Source: Paracraurococcus ruber (GTDB lineage Bacteria; Pseudomonadota; Alphaproteobacteria; Acetobacterales; Acetobacteraceae). From it: DNA of 64,000 nt. The number at the start of each line of letters is the position of its first letter. Position 1 is the first letter of the stretch. Made by a program: the position numbers and the translations under genes. Location: NCBI RefSeq assembly GCF_004353985.1, contig NZ_SMOA01000001.1:62001-126000 (forward strand). The letters run 5' to 3'. The notes beneath the pieces were generated by a model. That model did not search any database. It was not told where the DNA came from and worked only from the letters and a program-made list of their open reading frames with translations. Positions 1 to 9,090 of the stretch are shown here, in pieces.

Positions 1-554
1 GGCTGCTGGCGCTGGCACGGCAGCGGCCGGGGCAGCTGACCTATGTGAATGCCGGCAACGGCACGGCCAGCCATATCCCGGCCGAATTGCTGCAGGCGAT
101 GACCGGCACGGATCTCCTCTCCGTTCCCTATCGCGGCGTCGCGGAGGGGATGACGGATCTGCTGGCGGGGCGCGTGGACCTGTTCTTCGTCGGCACGCAA
201 ATCGCCGTGCAGCATGTGCAGGAGGGGAGGCTGCGCGCCCTGGCGCTGACCGGCGCGCGTCGCTGGCGCGGGCTGCCGGCGGTGCCGACCATGGCGGAAC
301 AGGGGCTGCCGGGCTTCGAGGTGGTGAACTGGTTCGGCCTATGGCTGCCCGCCGGCGCGCCGCTCGGTATGGTGCAGCAGATCCACGCCGCGGTAGCGCA
401 GGCGGTGGAGGATCCGGAGGTGCGGCGGCAATTCGACGCGCAGGGGCTGGAAGGCGTGGCCATGCCACCCGGCCGCTTCGCCGATTTCGTCGCGGCGCAG
501 GCCCGCATCGCGCAGGACATCGCCAGGCGGGTCGGGACGAAGCCGGTGCCGTAG
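1..554 (+). CDS. Bug/TctC-type tripartite tricarboxylate transporter receptor, 5' truncated by window
   Basis: C-terminal two thirds of a Bug-family periplasmic substrate-binding protein. The frame is open from base 3 and reads LLALARQRPGQLTYVNAG, so the true start lies outside the window and the GTG at 45 is an internal valine. The family hallmarks are present: the 'G..G..SH..AE.L....G' stretch, 'VPYRG' followed by 'L..GRVDLFF', and the late 'FEVVNWFGLWLPAGAP' segment. These receptors bind carboxylates or related small acids in the periplasm and feed TctAB-type permeases. tctB and tctA follow on the same strand, so this is the likely dedicated receptor. The ligand cannot be told from sequence. 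Confidence 0.9.
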   Translation, partial: LLALARQRPGQLTYVNAGNGTASHIPAELLQAMTGTDLLSVPYRGVAEGMTDLLAGRVDLFFVGTQIAVQHVQEGRLRALALTGARRWRGLPAVPTMAEQGLPGFEVVNWFGLWLPAGAPLGMVQQIHAAVAQAVEDPEVRRQFDAQGLEGVAMPPGRFADFVAAQARIAQDIARRVGTKPVP

Positions 555-733
555 CGGCCGTGGCCCGGCGCGCCTTGGCCTGCGGAGCGCCGATCGGCGA
601 GTCCGGCCCGCGCAGGCGGCGGCCGGTCGGCTTGTCGCCCTGGCGGGCACGCGGTACCGGGGATGGGCGGCAGCGCGGCCCGGCCCGGCTGCCGGGGACG
701 ACGGCGCCGGGCGGAAAAGGACATCCCGCGCGC

Positions 734-1246
734 ATGCCGCCCTCCCGCCTCTCAGGCCCCGACCTGGCCGTCGGCCTTTGCGTCCTGTTGCTGGGCGCGG
801 TGGTTCTCTGGCAGGCGACCGCCATCCCGGACTCGCCGATCTATGCCCAGGTCGGGCCGAAGGCGGTGCCCTATGCGGTCGGCGCCGGGCTGCTTGCGCT
901 CGGCGCCGGGCTGACGCTCAGCGGGCTGCGCGGCGGCTGGTCCTGGACGCTGGAGGAGGTGCGGGAGGCGCCACCCCGCAACCTGCGCGCCTTCCTGCTG
1001 CTCCTGGCCGGGTTGCTGGTGAACCTGGTGCTGATCGTGCCGCTCGGCTTCTCGCTCGCCGCCGCGGGGCAATTCGTGCTGGTGGCGGCCGCCTTCGGGT
1101 CCCGCCGCACCCTGCGCGATGCCGGCCTGGCGCTGGTGCTGTGCCTGGCCGTGTGGTTCGGCTTCGTCGAGCTGCTCGGGGTGAATATCGGCGCCGGCCT
1201 GCTGGAGGAAGCGGTGCTGCTCGCCCTGGGTCAGGAGCCAGCCTGA
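734..1246 (+). CDS. tctB: TctB-family small membrane subunit of tripartite tricarboxylate transporter
   Basis: A 170-residue integral membrane protein with about four hydrophobic segments (around residues 12-30, 48-66, 85-120 and 125-150). It has the TctB pattern of an early '[20 protein letters not shown]' and a short mid loop. TctB is the poorly conserved small subunit that pairs with TctA in the inner membrane. The ATG at 734 puts the first membrane helix near the N-terminus; the open frame upstream to 341 is antisense-biased sequence overlapping the receptor gene and was discarded. It lies between the receptor gene and tctA, ending 1 base before the tctA ATG, so translation is probably coupled. 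Confidence 0.85.
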   Translation: MPPSRLSGPDLAVGLCVLLLGAVVLWQATAIPDSPIYAQVGPKAVPYAVGAGLLALGAGLTLSGLRGGWSWTLEEVREAPPRNLRAFLLLLAGLLVNLVLIVPLGFSLAAAGQFVLVAAAFGSRRTLRDAGLALVLCLAVWFGFVELLGVNIGAGLLEEAVLLALGQEPA

Positions 1247-1247
1247 G

Positions 1248-2741
1248 ATGGACGCGATCGCCGGCCTCTCCCTGGGCTTCTCGCATGCGCTGACCCTGAC
1301 GAATCTGGGCTGGGCGCTGCTGGGCTGCTTCCTCGGCACCGCGGTCGGCGTATTGCCGGGCATCGGGCCGGCGCTGACCATCGCGCTGCTGCTGCCGATC
1401 ACCTTCCAGGTGCCGGCGACCGGCGCCTTCATCCTGTTCTGCGGCGTCTTCTACGGCGCGATGTATGGCGGCTCCACCACCTCCATCCTGCTGAACACGC
1501 CGGGCGAGAGCGGGTCCATCATCACCGCGCTGGAAGGCGCGAAGATGGCGCGCAGCGGCCGCGCCGGCCCGGCCCTGGCGACGGCCGCCATCGGCAGCTT
1601 CGTCGCCGGCACCATCGGGACGCTGGGCATCAGCTTCCTGGGCCCGGTGGTGGTGGATGTCGCTCTCATGCTCGGCCCGGCCGAGTATTGCGCGCTGATG
1701 GTGCTGTGCTTCGTCACCGTATCGGCGGTGCTCGGCGGCTCCGCCTTGCGGGGGCTGACCAGCCTGTTCCTCGGCCTCGTGCTCGGGCTGGTCGGGATCG
1801 ACCTGCAGACCGGCCAGCCGCGCCTGACCTTCGGCATCCCGGAATTGCTGGACGGGGTGAATGTGGTGCTGGTCGCCGTCGCGCTCTTCGCGGTGGGGGA
1901 GACGCTGCACCTCGCCTGGCGGCATGTCGAAGGACGGCAGGAAGTGCGGCAGGTCGGCCGCCTCATGCTGTCCCGCGCCGATCTGCGGCGAAGCGTCGGG
2001 CCCTGGTTCCGCGGATCCCTGCTCGGCTTCCCCTTCGGCGTCATGCCAGCGGGCGGGACCGAGATGCCGACCATGCTCAGCTACTATGCCGAGCGGAAGC
2101 TGGCCTCACCGGAAGCGCAGAAGGAGTTCGGCACGACCGGCGCGATCGAGGGCGTGGCGGGGCCGGAGGCCGCGAACAACGCCGCCGCGGCCGGGATCCT
2201 GGTGCCGATGCTGACCCTCGGCCTGCCCACCAGCGCGACGGCCGCCATCATGCTGAGCGCCTTCCAGAGCTACGGCATCAATCCCGGGCCGCTGCTGTTC
2301 GAGCAGCAGGCGGACCTGGTCTGGACGCTGATCGCCAGCCTCTATGTGGCGAACCTGATGCTGGTGGTGCTGAACCTGCCGCTGGTGGGCTTGTGGGCGC
2401 GCATCCTGACCGTCCCGCAGCCGCAGCTCTATGCCGGCATCCTGGTCTTCGCGACCATCGGCACCTATGGCATCAGCAACAGCGTGACCGACCTTGTCCT
2501 GCTCTATGGCATCGGTCTGGTGGGCATGCTGATGCGGCGCTTCGACTTCCCGACCGCGCCGGTGGTGATCGGCATGATCCTGGGGCCGATGGCGGAACAG
2601 GCGATGCGCCAGGCGCTGACCATCAGCCAGGGGGATTGGACGGTCTTCGTCACGCGGCCTGGCAGCCTGGCGATCCTGCTGCTGGCGCTGGCGGCGCTGG
2701 CCGGGCCGCGGCTGTATGCGGCCTGGGCACGGCGGGGGTGA
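1248..2741 (+). CDS. tctA: TctA-family large permease of tripartite tricarboxylate transporter
   Basis: A 497-residue polytopic inner-membrane protein of full family length. Conserved TctA blocks are visible: '[17 protein letters not shown]' at residues 34-50, '[15 protein letters not shown]' at 73-87, and the matching second-half block around 261-280 ([11 protein letters not shown]) followed by '[12 protein letters not shown]'. These are the two internally related halves of the fold. It carries the substrate across the membrane, driven by cation or proton gradient, after delivery by a Bug receptor. The start lies one base after the tctB stop. It is the only TctAB pair in the window, against five Bug receptors. 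Confidence 0.95.
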   Translation: MDAIAGLSLGFSHALTLTNLGWALLGCFLGTAVGVLPGIGPALTIALLLPITFQVPATGAFILFCGVFYGAMYGGSTTSILLNTPGESGSIITALEGAKMARSGRAGPALATAAIGSFVAGTIGTLGISFLGPVVVDVALMLGPAEYCALMVLCFVTVSAVLGGSALRGLTSLFLGLVLGLVGIDLQTGQPRLTFGIPELLDGVNVVLVAVALFAVGETLHLAWRHVEGRQEVRQVGRLMLSRADLRRSVGPWFRGSLLGFPFGVMPAGGTEMPTMLSYYAERKLASPEAQKEFGTTGAIEGVAGPEAANNAAAAGILVPMLTLGLPTSATAAIMLSAFQSYGINPGPLLFEQQADLVWTLIASLYVANLMLVVLNLPLVGLWARILTVPQPQLYAGILVFATIGTYGISNSVTDLVLLYGIGLVGMLMRRFDFPTAPVVIGMILGPMAEQAMRQALTISQGDWTVFVTRPGSLAILLLALAALAGPRLYAAWARRG

Positions 2742-2900
2742 GGGCGGGCGGATACTCGTCGCCTGGGCCGCTGCGCTGCCGGTCGGCAACCATGACCCGC
2801 GCGCTCGGGTTCCGGTTGATGGGCTTCTGATCCGGCCTGGCCTCCGCGCCGCATCGGCACGGAAGCCAGGCCGTCGCACGCGGACCGCGACCCTTGGTCG

Positions 2901-4262
2901 CTATTCCGCCGCCATCGCCGGCACCCGCCAGTCGCCCAGCCTGGCGCGGGGCAGGCCCAGATGGTCGCGCAGGGTCGGGCCGGTGTAGTCCTTGCGGAAC
3001 AGCCCGCGCCGCTGCAGCTCCGGCACGACATGCGTGACGAAATCGGCATAGCTGCCGGGGACCACGCAGGCGCCGATGACGAAGCCGTCGCAGGCCTTGG
3101 CGGTGAACCATTCCTCCAGCTTGTCGGCAATCTCCTTCGGCCCGCCCACCATGTTCATCGGCGGCTTGCCGCGGCCGCTGCCCACCATGAAGTCCCGCAC
3201 CGTCGGGTTCTTCTTGCCGGTCGCCTTCACCACCCGGTCGCGGATCGCCTGCAGGCCCTGGATGCTGGCCATCTCGGCATCGGTGAAGGGCTCATCCATG
3301 CCCTTGCTGGCGAAGTCGAAATTCAGGGCTTCCGACAGCAGCGACAGCGCATCGATCTCGAGCGGCAGGCTGGCGATCAGCGCTGCCTTGTCCTCCGCCT
3401 CCGCCCTGGTGGCGGCGCAAATGGGGTAGCACAGCGTCGCCACCTTCACGCTGTCCGGGTCGCGGCCGGCGGCGGCGACCATGCGCTTGAACTCCTCATA
3501 GTCCTGCTTGCCGGACGCGACGTCGTGGTAGGAAACGAAGACCATCTCCGCCCAGCGGGCGGAGAAGCGCTTGCCGCGGCCGCTGCTGCCGGCCTGGATC
3601 AGCACGGGGCGGCCCTGCGGGCTGCGCGGCACGGTGAAGGGCCCGCGGGACTGCAGGAAGCGGCCCTTGAAGTCGATGCGGTGGACCTTGTCGCCGTCGC
3701 CGAAGCGGCCCGACTCCTTGTCCACGATCAGCGCGTCGTCCTCCCAGGAATCCCAGTGGCGCAGCACCACCTCGACATGCTCGTCGGCGCGGTCGTAGCG
3801 CCGGTCGTGCTCCATCATCTCGGCATGGCCCATATTCGCGGCCTCGCCGTCGTTCAGCGACGTCACGACGTTCCATGCGGCCCGCCCGCCGCTCATCAGG
3901 TCGAGCGTCTGGAAGCAGCGGGCGACGTCGAAGGGCTCGAAATAGGTGGTGGAGGCGGTGGAGCCGAGGCCGAGCCGGGAGGTCACCGCCCCCATCATGG
4001 TCAGGGTCACGATCGGGTCCAGCTTCACGCAGCGGATCCCGTGCTCGATCGTGTGGTGGTGGTCGGACCCGTAGCGGTCCGGCATGGACAGCCGGTCGTC
4101 GAAGAAGCCGAGGTCGAATTTCCCGGCCTCCAGGATGCGGGCGATCTCCTGGAAGTAGTCGGCGGTGAGGAAATCCGTCCGGCTGTCCTTGTGCCGCCAG
4201 GAACTGGCGAGGGTGGTGCAGTTCTGCGCCTGCAGGAAGCCGACCAGGTGCATCTGAGCCAT
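2901..4262 (-). CDS. LLM-class flavin-dependent monooxygenase (NtaA/SnaA/DszA-like)
   Basis: A 453-residue luciferase-like flavin monooxygenase of the NtaA/SnaA/DszA group, which uses FMNH2 from a separate reductase to oxidise organic substrates such as aminopolycarboxylates or sulfur heterocycles. Typical blocks are 'GRAAWNVVTS', the 'F..R.FLQ.RGPF.VPRSPQGRPVL.QAG.S..G..FAAR.AE..F' region, and the C-terminal 'VVPELQRRGLFR..Y.G.TLR..LGL'. The ATG at 4262 is preceded by an AGGG run at suitable distance; an in-frame ATG at 4286 is possible. It is divergent from two Bug receptor genes, suggesting uptake and oxidation of one compound class. No flavin reductase is adjacent. The substrate is unknown. 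Confidence 0.9.
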   Translation of the reverse strand: MAQMHLVGFLQAQNCTTLASSWRHKDSRTDFLTADYFQEIARILEAGKFDLGFFDDRLSMPDRYGSDHHHTIEHGIRCVKLDPIVTLTMMGAVTSRLGLGSTASTTYFEPFDVARCFQTLDLMSGGRAAWNVVTSLNDGEAANMGHAEMMEHDRRYDRADEHVEVVLRHWDSWEDDALIVDKESGRFGDGDKVHRIDFKGRFLQSRGPFTVPRSPQGRPVLIQAGSSGRGKRFSARWAEMVFVSYHDVASGKQDYEEFKRMVAAAGRDPDSVKVATLCYPICAATRAEAEDKAALIASLPLEIDALSLLSEALNFDFASKGMDEPFTDAEMASIQGLQAIRDRVVKATGKKNPTVRDFMVGSGRGKPPMNMVGGPKEIADKLEEWFTAKACDGFVIGACVVPGSYADFVTHVVPELQRRGLFRKDYTGPTLRDHLGLPRARLGDWRVPAMAAE

Positions 4263-4288
4263 GGATGTTTCCCTACCCTTCGCCACGA

Positions 4289-4317
4289 AGTGTCCCGCCG
4301 CCCCCGGCGCAGGTCAA
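4289..4317 (-). promoter_or_regulatory. Putative promoter of the flavin monooxygenase gene
   Basis: On the minus strand TTGACC (4312-4317) lies 17 bases ahead of GACACT (4289-4294), which is 27 bases upstream of the ATG at 4262. The -35 matches five of six consensus positions and the -10 is weak. Seen by eye only. Confidence 0.3.
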
Positions 4318-4391
4318 CGCTGGCCGCGGCCGCCACCGGTGCTAGCATCCCCCCACCCGGCCCGCAGAGGCCGCCGCGGGAGAGAGACGCC

Positions 4392-5372
4392 ATGCCGATC
4401 CGCCGACGCGCGGCGCTGTATGCCCTGCTGGCCACCCCCCTGGTGGCGCGGGCCCAAGGGGGCGCGGTTGGCACCTGGCCGGAGAAGCCGATGCGCTTCG
4501 TCATCGGCGGCTCGGCCGGCGGCGTTTCCGACATCCTCATGCGGATCCTGGAGAACCGCCTGCGGGAACGGCTGGGCCAGCCCATCGTGCTCGATCCCCG
4601 GCCGGGCGCCGGCGGGATGGTCGGGGCGGAACTGGTCGCCCGTGCGCCGGGCGACGGCTACAATTTCTATATCAACCACATCGCTTCCCACGGCATCGGC
4701 CCAACCCTTTACCGGCGGCTGTCCTTCGACCCGTTGCGCGACCTGCCGGGGGTGGCACGCCTGGCCGCCATGCCCAACGTGCTGATCGTCAAGGGCGACA
4801 GCCCGTTGAAGACGGTGGCCGATTTCGTCGCCTTCTGCCGCGCCAACCCCACGCGCGCCACCTTCGCCTCGGCCGGCACCGGCACCTCCTCCCACCTCTC
4901 GGGCGTGCTGCTCGGCCTGCGCATCGGCATCGAGACAACGCATGTGCCCTATCGTGGCACCGCGCCCAGCATGGCGGCGGTGATGAACGGGGAAGTCCTG
5001 TTCGCCATCGACAACGCCCCGGCCAGCCGGCAGCAGGTGCTGGCCGGCATGTTGCGGGCGCTGGCGGTCAGCACCGCCGCGCGCGCCGGCACCATGCCGG
5101 AACTGCCGAGCCTGCAGGAAAGCGGCATCCCGGATTTCGACGTCGCCTCCTGGTACGGGATCGTCGCGCCTTCGGCGACGCCGCGCCCGATCGTCGAGCG
5201 GATGGGGGCGGAACTGGTGGCGGCGCTGCAGGACCCGGCGCTGGCGCAACGGTACCGGGAGTTCGGGGCGGACCCGGCGCCGCTCGGCCCCACGGACTAC
5301 GACGGCTACATGCGGGCCGAGGCGGCCAAATGGGCGCCCGTCGTCCGCGCCTCCGGCGCCACGGTGGATTGA
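4392..5372 (+). CDS. Bug-family periplasmic receptor (first of a tandem pair)
   Basis: A 326-residue Bug receptor with an N-terminal signal peptide (arginine-rich start, hydrophobic ALYALLATPLV, cleavage near ARAQ). The family fold is clear: 'WPEKPMRFVIGGSAGG.SDI..R', 'GQPIVLDPRPGAGG..GAE.VARAPGDGY', 'THVPYRGTAPSMAAVMNGEV'. Bug proteins bind small acids in the periplasm. The ATG at 4392 was chosen because GGGAGAGAG precedes it and it begins the signal peptide; the frame is open far upstream only as antisense to the monooxygenase gene. Only 5 bases separate it from a close paralogue, so this looks like a local duplication. No TctAB is next to the pair. Confidence 0.93.
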   Translation: MPIRRRAALYALLATPLVARAQGGAVGTWPEKPMRFVIGGSAGGVSDILMRILENRLRERLGQPIVLDPRPGAGGMVGAELVARAPGDGYNFYINHIASHGIGPTLYRRLSFDPLRDLPGVARLAAMPNVLIVKGDSPLKTVADFVAFCRANPTRATFASAGTGTSSHLSGVLLGLRIGIETTHVPYRGTAPSMAAVMNGEVLFAIDNAPASRQQVLAGMLRALAVSTAARAGTMPELPSLQESGIPDFDVASWYGIVAPSATPRPIVERMGAELVAALQDPALAQRYREFGADPAPLGPTDYDGYMRAEAAKWAPVVRASGATVD

Positions 5373-5377
5373 GCCGG

Positions 5378-6361
5378 ATGCGCCGTGGTGGAGCGGGCGG
5401 CACGCGCCGCCGCACCCTTCTCGCCGCCCCCGCCCTGCTCGTCGGACCGGCGCGGGCGCAGGAGGGCTGGCCAGACCGGCCGCTGCGCTTCGTGGTCAGC
5501 GCCCAGGTCGGCGGCGTCTCCGACATCCTGGTCCGGATCTTCGAGGCGCGGCTGCGCGAGCGCCTCGGCCAGCCGCTCTATGTCGACCCGCGGCCCGGGG
5601 CGGGCGGGCAGATCGCCGCCGAGAGCGTGATCCGACCGCAGGACGGCCACAGCCTGCTGGTGAACCATATCGCCGGCCATGGCATCGGGCCCAGCCTGCA
5701 CCGCAACCGCAGCTACGACCCGCTGCGGGACATGCCGGGCGTGGTGCGGCTCTGCGCCATGCCGAATGTGCTGATCACGCGCGGCGCCCTGCCAGTGCGC
5801 AGCGTTGCGGAGCTTGTCGCGCATATCCGCGCCAATCCGCGGGCGGCGACCTTCAGCTCGGCCGGCTCCGGCACCTCCTCCCACCTCTCGGGCCTGCTCT
5901 TCGGCCAGATCATGGGCGTGGAGGTGACGCATGTGCCCTATCGCGGCACCGCGCCGAGCATGCTGGCCGTGCTGAACGGGGAGGTGCTGTTCAACATCGA
6001 CAACGCGCCGGTCTCCCGCCCGCATGTCGTCTCCGGCGCGCTGCGTGCCATCGGCGTCAGCACGGCGAAGCGGGCGGCCGCCATGCCGGACCTGCCGACC
6101 CTGGCGGAGCAGGGGGTGACGGGCTTCGACGTGGCGTCCTGGTACGGCATCGCGGCGCCGGCGGCGATGCCGCCGCCGGTGGTGGCGAGGCTGGAGGCGG
6201 TGTTCCTCGAGGCGCTGCGCGACCCGGGCATCCACGCCCGCCTGGCCGAGATCGGCGCCGAGCCCTGGCCGCTGGGCACCGCCGCCTACAACGCCTTCAT
6301 GCGGGCGGAGGTGGCGCGCTGGGCGCCGGTGGTCGCCGCGTCCGGCGCCACGGTCGATTGA
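5378..6361 (+). CDS. Bug-family periplasmic receptor (second of a tandem pair)
   Basis: A 327-residue Bug receptor closely similar along its length to the preceding gene. Shared blocks include 'GGVSDILVRIFEARLRERLGQ', 'SSAGSGTSSHLSGLL', 'VTHVPYRGTAPSMLAVLNGEVLF', and an identical 'SGATVD' C-terminus. The N-terminus MRRGGAGGTRRRTLLAAPALLVGPARAQ is a Tat- or Sec-like signal peptide. The ATG at 5378 lies 5 bases after the upstream stop. Tandem paralogous receptors usually diverge in ligand, but that is inference. They are divergent from the flavin monooxygenase and followed by an MFS carrier. Confidence 0.93.
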   Translation: MRRGGAGGTRRRTLLAAPALLVGPARAQEGWPDRPLRFVVSAQVGGVSDILVRIFEARLRERLGQPLYVDPRPGAGGQIAAESVIRPQDGHSLLVNHIAGHGIGPSLHRNRSYDPLRDMPGVVRLCAMPNVLITRGALPVRSVAELVAHIRANPRAATFSSAGSGTSSHLSGLLFGQIMGVEVTHVPYRGTAPSMLAVLNGEVLFNIDNAPVSRPHVVSGALRAIGVSTAKRAAAMPDLPTLAEQGVTGFDVASWYGIAAPAAMPPPVVARLEAVFLEALRDPGIHARLAEIGAEPWPLGTAAYNAFMRAEVARWAPVVAASGATVD

Positions 6362-6404
6362 AGCCGCATGTGACAGCCCGGGCAGGACCGGGTAGGGCCG
6401 CCCG

Positions 6405-7580
6405 ATGCCGCCAGCGAAAGCCGCCAATCTCGCCCTGATCGTGTTGGCCCAGGTGCTGGCACTCGCTCTCTGGTTCTCCGGTACCGCCGCCGGGCCGGCC
6501 ATGGCGCGGGACGAGGCGCTCCAGCCTGGCTTCCTCGCCTGGCTTACCGGCGGGGTGCAACTGGGCTTCGTGCTGGGCACGCTGGGCAGCGCGCTGCTCG
6601 CTCTGCCGGACCGGCTGGACCCGCGGCGGCTGATCGCTGCGGCGGCGCTGCTCGGCGCGTTGGCCAATGCGCTGATCCTGCTGCTGCCGGTCGGTCACCC
6701 CGGGGTGATCCTGCTGCGCGGCGTGACGGGGCTGGCGCTGGCCTGCATCTATCCCGTGGGGATGAAGCTGGCGGCCGGCTGGGCGACGAAGGCGGATGCC
6801 GGGCTGGTGGTCGGGTTGCTGGTGGGCGGACTCACGCTCGGCTCCGCTTCGCCGCACCTGGTGAACGCCGTCGGTGGGCTGGGCTGGCGGACGACGGTCG
6901 GCACCGCCTCCGGCGCGGCGCTGCTGGCGGCGGCGCTCATCCTCGGCACGCGGCTCGGGCCCGCGCATGCGCCAGCGCCGCCCTTCCGGCCGGGCCTCGC
7001 CCTGCTGCTGTTCCGCACCCGCGGCACGCGGCTGGCGACGCTCGGCTATCTGGGCCATATGTGGGAGCTGTATGCCATGTGGGCCTGGATCGGCGCCTAT
7101 CTGGCGGCAAGCTTCGCGGTGGCCGGCGCGGCGGGCAATCCCGCCGTCGCCACCTTCGCGGTGATGGCGGCAGGCGCGCTGGGTTGCGTCGCAGGCGGGC
7201 TGATCGCCGACCGCATCGGGAAGGCAAGGCTGACCATCTGGGCCATGGCGATCAGCGGCGCCTGCTGCCTTCTGGCCGGCCCGGCCTTCGGCGCCGCGCC
7301 CTGGCTGACGGTGCTGCTCTGCCTGGTCTGGGGCGCCGCGGTGGTGGCGGATTCCGCCCAGTTCTCGGCCAGCGTGGCGGAGCACGCGCCGCCGGGCCTC
7401 GCTGGCACCATGCTGACGGTGCAGACCTGCCTGGGCTTCGCCCTGACGCTGCCGGCCATCCACCTCCTGCCTCTGCTGGCGGAACGCTTCGGCTGGGGCG
7501 CGGCCTTCGCCGCACTGGCCATGGGCCCCGCGCTCGGCTGCCTGGCGATGGCGCGGCTGCTGCCGACCCGCGCAGCCTAG
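6405..7580 (+). CDS. MFS transporter
   Basis: A 391-residue major facilitator with about 12 hydrophobic helices and a weakly conserved loop 2-3 motif (around 'LPDRLDPRRLIAAAALLGALANA'). The second half has the matching 'GGLIADRIGKARLTIWAMAISG' motif typical of MFS. The domain spans the whole protein. The start at 6405 is preceded by a GGGCCG run but no strong Shine-Dalgarno. It follows the tandem Bug receptors by 43 bases on the same strand and may be co-transcribed. Substrate and direction cannot be told; resemblance to nitrate/cyanate-type or drug-type MFS is not decisive. Confidence 0.85.
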   Translation: MPPAKAANLALIVLAQVLALALWFSGTAAGPAMARDEALQPGFLAWLTGGVQLGFVLGTLGSALLALPDRLDPRRLIAAAALLGALANALILLLPVGHPGVILLRGVTGLALACIYPVGMKLAAGWATKADAGLVVGLLVGGLTLGSASPHLVNAVGGLGWRTTVGTASGAALLAAALILGTRLGPAHAPAPPFRPGLALLLFRTRGTRLATLGYLGHMWELYAMWAWIGAYLAASFAVAGAAGNPAVATFAVMAAGALGCVAGGLIADRIGKARLTIWAMAISGACCLLAGPAFGAAPWLTVLLCLVWGAAVVADSAQFSASVAEHAPPGLAGTMLTVQTCLGFALTLPAIHLLPLLAERFGWGAAFAALAMGPALGCLAMARLLPTRAA

Positions 7581-7645
7581 CCTGCGGCCTCCAGGGGCCT
7601 TTCGGCCCCTGGCGCAGGCGAAGCCCGGGGGGACGGCGTCCCCCC
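7581..7645. terminator. Double hairpin, probable bidirectional terminator
   Basis: Two strong hairpins fill the gap between convergent genes. CCAGGGGCC (7591-7599) pairs with GGCCCCTGG (7604-7612) around TTTC, with an outer CCTGCG/CGCAGG extension. GGGGGGAC (7627-7634) pairs with GTCCCCCC (7638-7645). No clear U-tract follows either. Confidence 0.6.
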
Positions 7646-7651
7646 AGGGCG

Positions 7652-9085
7652 TCAGTTCGGCACCAGCCCCAGCGCCTGGTTCAGCCGGCTGCGTGCCCGC
7701 CCGGCATCCACCTCCGTCCGCGCTTCCACGGCCGCGGCCTCGATCTGCAGCTGCCGCACGCGGAACAGGTCGAAAGCGCCGATCTCGCCGCTGCGGAAGG
7801 CGGTGCGGGCGGCGGCGAGCTGCTGTTCCGCCACCTGCCGCCGCTGCGCCGCCAAGTTCCTGGCCCGTGCCGCGGCGCCAAGGGCGAGGCGGGCCAGCTC
7901 CACCTCTCCCTGAACCACGCGGCGGGCCTGGATCAGCTCGCCTTCCGCGCGGGTCCGCTCGGCCTCCGCATCGGCGCGCCGGGGTGCGTTGCGCGCCTCA
8001 CTCGGCAGCGGGATGCGCACGCGCAGCCCGAGCGAGGTCCCGTTCTCCGTCACCGGGCCGCCCTGGCCGCGCGTGAAGAGCCCGACTTCCGGATTGTCGA
8101 TCGGCGTGGCGCGCACCAGCCGGGCGCGGGACTCGGCGGCGGCAAGCGCCGCCTCCGCCGCGCGGATGGCCGGATGCGCGCCGCCATCGGCCGGCACGGC
8201 AGTGGGGGAGGCGACCGGTTCCGGCCTTGCCCCGGCCACGCCGATGCTGCCGCCCGCCGACCGCAACGCGGCATCGCTGCCGCCGGTCAGCGTGCGATAG
8301 GCGGCGCGTGCGGCGGCGACGGCGGCCTCGGCGCGCGCCTGGTCCAGCGTCGCCGCCAGCTCCTCGTTTCGCGTCAGCAGCGCTTCGGTCGCGGCGATGT
8401 CGCCCAGCTCCACCCGGCGCTGCACGTCGCGGCCGATGTCGCGCGCCGTCGCTAGGCGGTCGCTGGCCACCCGCAGCTCGCTCTCGGCCGCGCCGACCGC
8501 CCAGTAGGCGTCGCGCAGCAGGCCAGCGAGTTCCAGGCGGCGCAGCGCCAGGCGGCGTTCCTGTTCCTCCACGCCCGCACTGACCGTGCCGGCCAGCGCG
8601 CCGCGCTGCCCGGGCAGCCAGACCGGCGCGCCCAGTTCCACGTCCCATTCATTCGCCAGCCGCGGCCCGCGCGTGTCGGAGCGGAAGGAGCTGCCGATGG
8701 CGGCCGAGCCGGGGATGGGGGAGCGGACCAGGGCATCCCGCGACCGTACCGCATCCCGCTGCCCCAGGATGGCGCGTGCCGCCGCATCGATCGACAGCGC
8801 CGCATCGAGGTCGCGCGCCAGGCCAGCCGATTCCAGCGGCGGCGCGGCGACCTGCGGTGGCGGCAGGCGCCGGGTGGTGCGCGCCGGCGGCGTCGCATCC
8901 TCCTGCGGCGGGGCGGCGCGGCGCGGCGTCGGCTGCGGCGCCCGCAGCGCCGGGCCCTGCGGGTTCACGTCGGGCGGGATCGCCAGGGGCGGGCGGGAGA
9001 GGGGAGTCTGTTGCGCCTCCGCGTCGCCGGCGGCCGCGCCGAGAAGCGCCGCGGCACCGGCCGCGGCGAGCAAGGACCTGCGCAT
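7652..9085 (-). CDS. Outer-membrane efflux channel of the RND system (CzcC/TolC family)
   Basis: A 477-residue outer-membrane factor with a signal peptide (MRRSLLAAAGAAALLGAAAGDAEAQ) and two repeated OEP-type helical regions rich in Ala, Arg and Glu (for example 'RDAYWAVGAAESELRVASDRLATARDI' and 'AARARNLAAQRRQVAEQQLAAARTAFRSGE'). Together with the two upstream genes it forms a tripartite efflux complex spanning both membranes. The ATG at 9085 has GGAG 8 bases upstream; a GTG at 9094 would overlap the pump stop codon as GTGA. It is the last gene of the operon and ends at convergent hairpins. The proline-rich segment at about residues 25-80 is unusually long. Confidence 0.9.
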   Translation of the reverse strand: MRRSLLAAAGAAALLGAAAGDAEAQQTPLSRPPLAIPPDVNPQGPALRAPQPTPRRAAPPQEDATPPARTTRRLPPPQVAAPPLESAGLARDLDAALSIDAAARAILGQRDAVRSRDALVRSPIPGSAAIGSSFRSDTRGPRLANEWDVELGAPVWLPGQRGALAGTVSAGVEEQERRLALRRLELAGLLRDAYWAVGAAESELRVASDRLATARDIGRDVQRRVELGDIAATEALLTRNEELAATLDQARAEAAVAAARAAYRTLTGGSDAALRSAGGSIGVAGARPEPVASPTAVPADGGAHPAIRAAEAALAAAESRARLVRATPIDNPEVGLFTRGQGGPVTENGTSLGLRVRIPLPSEARNAPRRADAEAERTRAEGELIQARRVVQGEVELARLALGAAARARNLAAQRRQVAEQQLAAARTAFRSGEIGAFDLFRVRQLQIEAAAVEARTEVDAGRARSRLNQALGLVPN

Positions 9086-9090
9086 CGCCG

